The position numbers were made by a program, and so were the translations under genes. 64,000 nt of DNA, taken from NCBI GenBank assembly GCA_035610835.1, contig CM069442.1, forward strand, positions 28,907,798 to 28,971,797. Direction: 5' to 3'. This stretch comes from Ophiura sarsii. Its lineage: Eukaryota; Echinodermata; Ophiuroidea; Amphilepidida; Ophiuridae. A model generated the notes under the pieces. The model ran no database searches and was not told where the DNA came from. It was given only the letters and a program-made list of their open reading frames with translations. Positions 60,801-64,000 of this stretch are shown piece by piece. Positions within the stretch are counted from its first letter, which is position 1, and every line of letters starts with the position of its first letter.

Positions 60801-63365
60801 CAACGATCCGAACAGCTTATCTTCCGGAGGCCACTGACCGCTCGCATGTTAGCACAAGTTAGTCAAAACGTGCAGAAACAAATGATTGGAGAACGTTTCT
60901 ATCCAATCATCTGCCAGATGCATGGAGATTTAGCTGGAAAGATCACGGGAATGTTGCTGGAGATGGACAATGCCCAACTACTTCATATGTTGGAGTCTAG
61001 TGATGCACTCCACAGCAACGTTGAAGAGGCTGTGGCAGCCCTACAGGCTTATCAATCAAAGGTGTGTGTAAGTGGTAATGTTAAATGGGTTATTGAGATC
61101 GGTTTAAAAAGGAGAAGAAACAGTCCACCTTTAGGGTTAGGGTTGGATTTTTAATACCACTAGTATTCATTAGCTAAATGCATTTTATTTATTTCAATCA
61201 CTCTCAATTGCTGAGCGTGGTATTTTTGACGGTGACTCAGAGATTGTAACTTCCCCAAAAACTACTGAATCGCGAGAATATCTAGTGAAGCATGTCTAGA
61301 CCAACATAGCATACACTTTATTCGTTGACAATTTCGCAAACGCGATATTTTATTGGGATAACGTGTCCAAATTCCTGTCCTTGACGTGACTCAGAAAGTA
61401 GGCACCCTCGTCCTGATTTCGTTCATCTCTATCCCCTCTTCTCCTTCACTAGATGTCTTCACTTACCCATAGTACTATTTAATCTTCATATAATAAAGGC
61501 AACAATCTTCGAGATTAAAAATCGTGTATATATTATCACTAAATACAGCAACTAGTCCATACGGAAAGGATATCTGGTCAAGCATCCTTAACTGCTTCAC
61601 CAAGTACAAGACCCACGCCACATGAATTTCAACAATTGCACCCAGCTCTGAGAAGGGTAAGGATAAATTATCCTTATATTATACATTTTTGAAACACACT
61701 GGATGCTCGCGCATTTATACAATGGTTACAGATAGTTCAGTTCTCTACAAATTTAGATTGGTTAAACTATTGGAATATTTTATTTATTTACAATGATAAT
61801 CTAGTTGTGCTTTTTTATTTTTACTTCATTTTCTCATCAATCAGCTAACGAACCTACCTTTGGGAACTGAGAGAGCGTTGGCACCTGTTGGAATGCAAGC
61901 GCCGCAGACATATCAGCAGCAGCAACAGCAACACCACCTACAGCAACTACACCCACAGCATATACACCCACAGCATCAATATATACCACATCCATTCATG
62001 CCCGTAAGAGCGCCCTCATTTACATATGGGCCTCTACCTGGACTGCTGCCACCTACGTCACTTTATATGGGCCATCCGCAACCACCGATGGGAATGCCTT
62101 CACTAAACATGGTATGTGTATGTGTTATTCAGACGATATACTCAAAACCTGGTGTTATGGTACTGAATTTTTGACCCGGAAAATCACTCAAACTAGGCCA
62201 CACCAACCTAAAGTTGATAACTGCAGATTTATTTCTGGTCTCAAGAACACGGGAAGGCACCCATTAATTACTATATGTCCAGTTTTCTACATATGTGTGA
62301 TTTGAGTTTGATACTGAATTTTCCTAGAGTGGTTCATAATATATTAAGAGGGGGGGGGGGGGGGGGGGGGGCGGGTGTTAATAAAAAAAACCACATGACA
62401 TTTATCAAGCGCTGTAACTTTTGAACTATTAATGTGATGTATATAAAGGTATACATTTTTGGAAAGGAAATGAGTCGGAGAATCCATTTTGGTATCAAAT
62501 TTCACTAAAAATGCTGATTTTTTAGTGTTGAACAAACAATCACTTTTTGGTTTCAAAATTTGCTGCAATGTAGCAAAATCAGTTGTTGTTAAAAAAATCT
62601 GAAATTGCACCAAAATCATCTGAAGACACTTTCCTAGGATTTTTAATTTTTTTTAACAGAAGCATTTTCAGTTTATATAATTGTGTCTAACAAGAGCCAA
62701 AAAAATGCCTTAAAGTGTTTTTGTAAGAAAACCTTAAACACATTTCTAGAGAAGTGCCTTTCCAAAAATGTATAACTTTATATACATCACATTAATAGTT
62801 CAAGGGTTACAGAATTTGATGAATATCATTTTTTTATGGGGGGAGGGGGGGGGGGGGGGGGGAGGGGTTAGCAGCCCCCTGTTAAGAGAAATTCTGTTTC
62901 ATTGACTCTTATTGATGTCTTCTGCGACCAGTAAAGGTAAGAGCCGACCAATATATAATTATTAAACAAATACAAATGTCTTACCAAGCGATACAATGTA
63001 TAGACCTACTGTTATAACGCTAGGGATCTTGCATTTTGTCTCATATTATTGTCTGATAGTATGATTCAAGACAGCAACCGCAGCCTCAACCCCCTGGTCT
63101 AATACAGCAACCTTATAATATGGCACCAATTTACCAGCCGTTCGCCAGACCCCTCGATGCCAGGCACCCCAATGCCAGTCACCTGCCAGTGTACGACGGT
63201 CGGGCGCAGAAGAAACAAGAGCGTCCACAGGAACTGACACAACCGTCAGCTGTTACCAACCCTTACCAACGCGTCAACGTGTACATAAAAAATCTGGACA
63301 AAGAGATCGATGACGATAAATTGATGAAAGAATTCAGCCGCTTTGGAACCATCACAAGTGCCAAG
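57416..63365 (+). CDS. Gene B: RING/B-box-MLLE-RRM chimera, tandem paralogue of gene A (3' incomplete)
   Basis: Coding exons: 57416-57423 (ATGTCTCG, same split Arg codon as gene A), 58696-59701, 60777-61061, 61549-61656, 61845-62111 and 63060-63365; all junctions agree in phase, giving 660 residues so far. A 5' UTR piece starts at 57374 after TTTTTCAG. Domain order: RING (16-72), B-box (~121-155), coiled coil, MLLE (~357-433), Q/H/P-rich linker (to ~618), start of a PABP-type RRM4 (~625-660). Later exons lie beyond 64000; whether they include the eIF4E-binding and W2 parts is unknown. The early exons are closely similar to gene A, so the duplication is fairly recent. No stop or frameshift is seen. 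Confidence 0.8.
57622..57955. repeat. Expanded ACG/ATG microsatellite in gene B intron 1
   Basis: Two blocks of GAC/GAT triplets (57622-57770 and 57835-57955) follow a duplicated unit containing ACGGCTTTCCGTACAATGCC (about 57585 and 57802). Long frames on both strands here encode only Met/Thr or His/Arg runs and are artefacts of the repeat. Confidence 0.9.
58696..59701 (+). CDS. Gene B exon 2: RING finger, B-box, coiled coil
   Basis: This exon is homologous over its full length to gene A exon 2. All eight RING ligands are kept (C16, C19, C32, H34, C37, C40, C69, C72), as are the B-box ligands ([25 protein letters not shown]). The coiled coil is a few residues shorter: gene A's KVDELDRK stretch is deleted. 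An upstream in-frame ATG at 58547 precedes the splice acceptor (TTTCAG at 58690-58695), so it is intronic and not the start. The donor is GAT|GTAAGT. Confidence 0.93.
59702..60776 (+). other. Gene B intron 2, with unrecognised 113-codon frame
   Basis: An open frame at 60312-60653 has no recognised relative and no splice or codon evidence. The last ~100 bases (60641-60743) are repeated downstream of the MLLE exon. Confidence 0.4.
60641..61330. repeat. ~95-bp direct repeats bracketing the gene B MLLE exon
   Basis: 60641-60743 and 61231-61330 share GAATATCTAGTGAAGCATGT and GACCAACATAGCATACACTT, with few differences. Gene A intron 2 has one related site at 33055-33130 (AAAACTACTGAATCGTGAGA) and no MLLE exon there. 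Confidence 0.85.
60777..61061 (+). CDS. Gene B exon 3: MLLE (PABC) domain
   Basis: 95 codons, phase 0/0 (TGTACAG| ... AAG|GTGTGT). The match to PABP is clearer than in gene [46 protein letters not shown] (full MLLE signature) and [18 protein letters not shown]. It occupies residues 339-433, directly after the coiled coil. That position differs from PABP, where MLLE is C-terminal, and from gene A, where it follows the eIF4E motif. Confidence 0.95.
61549..62111 (+). CDS. Gene B exons 4-5: Q/H/P-rich linker
   Basis: Exon 4 (61549-61656, 36 codons, phase 0/0) is Ser/Thr/Pro-rich and has no counterpart identified in gene A. Exon 5 (61845-62111, 89 codons, phase 0/0) is homologous to gene A exon 3 ([36 protein letters not shown]) but carries an expanded Gln/His run encoded by CAG/CAC triplets ([11 protein letters not shown] and three HPQH-type repeats). 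The repeat expansion is a likely site of length polymorphism. Confidence 0.8.
62344..62885. mobile_element. Foldback TTAA / poly-G element in gene B intron 5
   Basis: TTAA (62344-62347) plus a ~22-nt G run begins the left arm; the right arm ends with a G-rich tract (62838-62877) and TTAA (62882-62885). The arms share TGAACTATTAATGTGATGTA and ATACATTTTTGGAAAGG in inverse orientation over about 100 bp. It is related to the element at 38484. Confidence 0.7.
63060..63365 (+). CDS. Gene B exon 6: linker and first half of PABP-type RRM4
   Basis: The exon starts like gene A exon 4 (YDSRQQ..., [10 protein letters not shown]) and then continues into [20 protein letters not shown] and [15 protein letters not shown], which matches the start of RRM4 of cytoplasmic PABP. 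RNP2 is VYIKNL (632-637). The exon ends AAG|GTGAGA in phase 0, at the equivalent of the residue before the loop leading to RNP1, which must lie in the next exon. A candidate acceptor at about 63840 opens only 15 codons to a stop and lacks RNP1, so the real next exon is probably right of the window. Confidence 0.9.
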
Positions 63366-64000
63366 GTGAGAATAGCAAATATAGAAAGGGCCGCACGCAC
63401 CAAATCTTATTTTAGTCACAATGAAATTTGGCAACCGTGCCCGCCTCCTCTAGGGGTAGGAAATGACCAAATGGGAAAACGACATCTTACGTACAGTTTA
63501 CTTGTGACGATAAATCCCTTAAGTTTTACCATGTCACAATACATAATAAACGGCAGATCCTCTCTGTTGTAGCGTACACCTATCAACAACGAGTCTCTTG
63601 ACCCTTTTCAATTAAAACCTGTTTAATAGCGAGTGCTTAAACAGGGTTTGTATCAAAAACACAGATATTCTTGGAATTGGATTACTTTTTGGCTTTGAAT
63701 GAGGTTTTTTAGGCGACATTTGTGATGTGATATGGCAACACTGCATATCTGATCAAATATCAGTTGTTTACACAGCTGCGACTAATTCATGACCAGCAAT
63801 AATCACATCTTGAGAAGATTAAACGTTTTTTATTGTTTTAGGAAAGATTAACGGCAAAATATGAAAAGAACGTGGCTTTATTGATATAGTTTCCCGTTTG
63901 AACGGTGGAAATCGGTTGGCTAGTATTAAAGTTACCGAATTCCGATTTTAAAAGATATTGAATTAATTAAACGGTATATTTTGCGACGTTATCTGTTCAC
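63366..64000 (+). other. Gene B intron 6, start
   Basis: No exon with RNP1 or other PABP sequence was recognised up to the window edge. The short frame after TTTTAG at about 63840 ends at a TAG near 63888 and is not supported as coding. Confidence 0.5.

Noticed and set aside
63840..63888. Next exon of gene B
   Set aside because: The acceptor looks fair, but the 15 codons to the stop do not continue RRM4, and RNP1 is missing.

Overview
This is animal nuclear DNA: AT-rich, with GT-AG introns, polyadenylation signals, tRNA-derived SINEs, LINE fragments and many terminal-inverted-repeat (TIR) DNA elements. RING/B-box (TRIM-like) and NHL genes, a metazoan-type COP9 subunit exon and the repeat mix suggest an invertebrate deuterostome such as an echinoderm or hemichordate. 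That placement is inference. All recognised host genes lie on the + strand.

Layout. 1-1.1 kb: end of a LINE reverse transcriptase. 1.1-3.2 kb: a TIR element. 3.2-8 kb and 10.9-16.1 kb: two copies of a tandem duplication. The first carries only a 5'-truncated NHL gene. The second belongs to an intact two-exon gene (8994-11397) that fuses a ZAK/MLK-like protein kinase to an NHL beta-propeller. Aligning the copies exposes several insertions whose empty site is preserved in the other copy. 17.1 kb: a lone COP9 signalosome subunit 4 exon. 17.6-30.6 kb: mostly mobile or repetitive DNA, including a Tc1-type MITE, a 2.3-kb foldback with ~180-bp tandem units on both arms, a minus-strand LTR element with a tRNA-Pro primer site, a palindromic minisatellite and a long-TIR Tc1 element.

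31.0-47.7 kb: the main discovery. Sixteen exons join in perfect phase into one predicted 1271-residue protein: RING, B-box, coiled coil, Q/P-rich and acidic linkers, a canonical eIF4E-binding motif in an eIF4G-like context, a PABP-type MLLE (PABC) domain and an eIF4G-type W2 domain. The MIF4G and MA3 domains of true eIF4G are absent. 57.4-64 kb: a tandem paralogue with the same first exons, in which the MLLE exon comes directly after the RING/B-box/coiled-coil exon and is followed by the linker and the start of a PABP RRM4. The gene runs off the right edge.

The two genes form an apparently undescribed family of E3-ligase-like proteins assembled from cap-binding-complex parts (eIF4G and PABP). 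The parts predict binding to eIF4E and to PAM2-motif proteins, so a role in controlling translation or degrading translation factors is plausible. No function is shown by the sequence itself. The space between and inside the genes is filled by TIR elements, several flanked by TTAA with long G homopolymers at their ends, and by SINEs.
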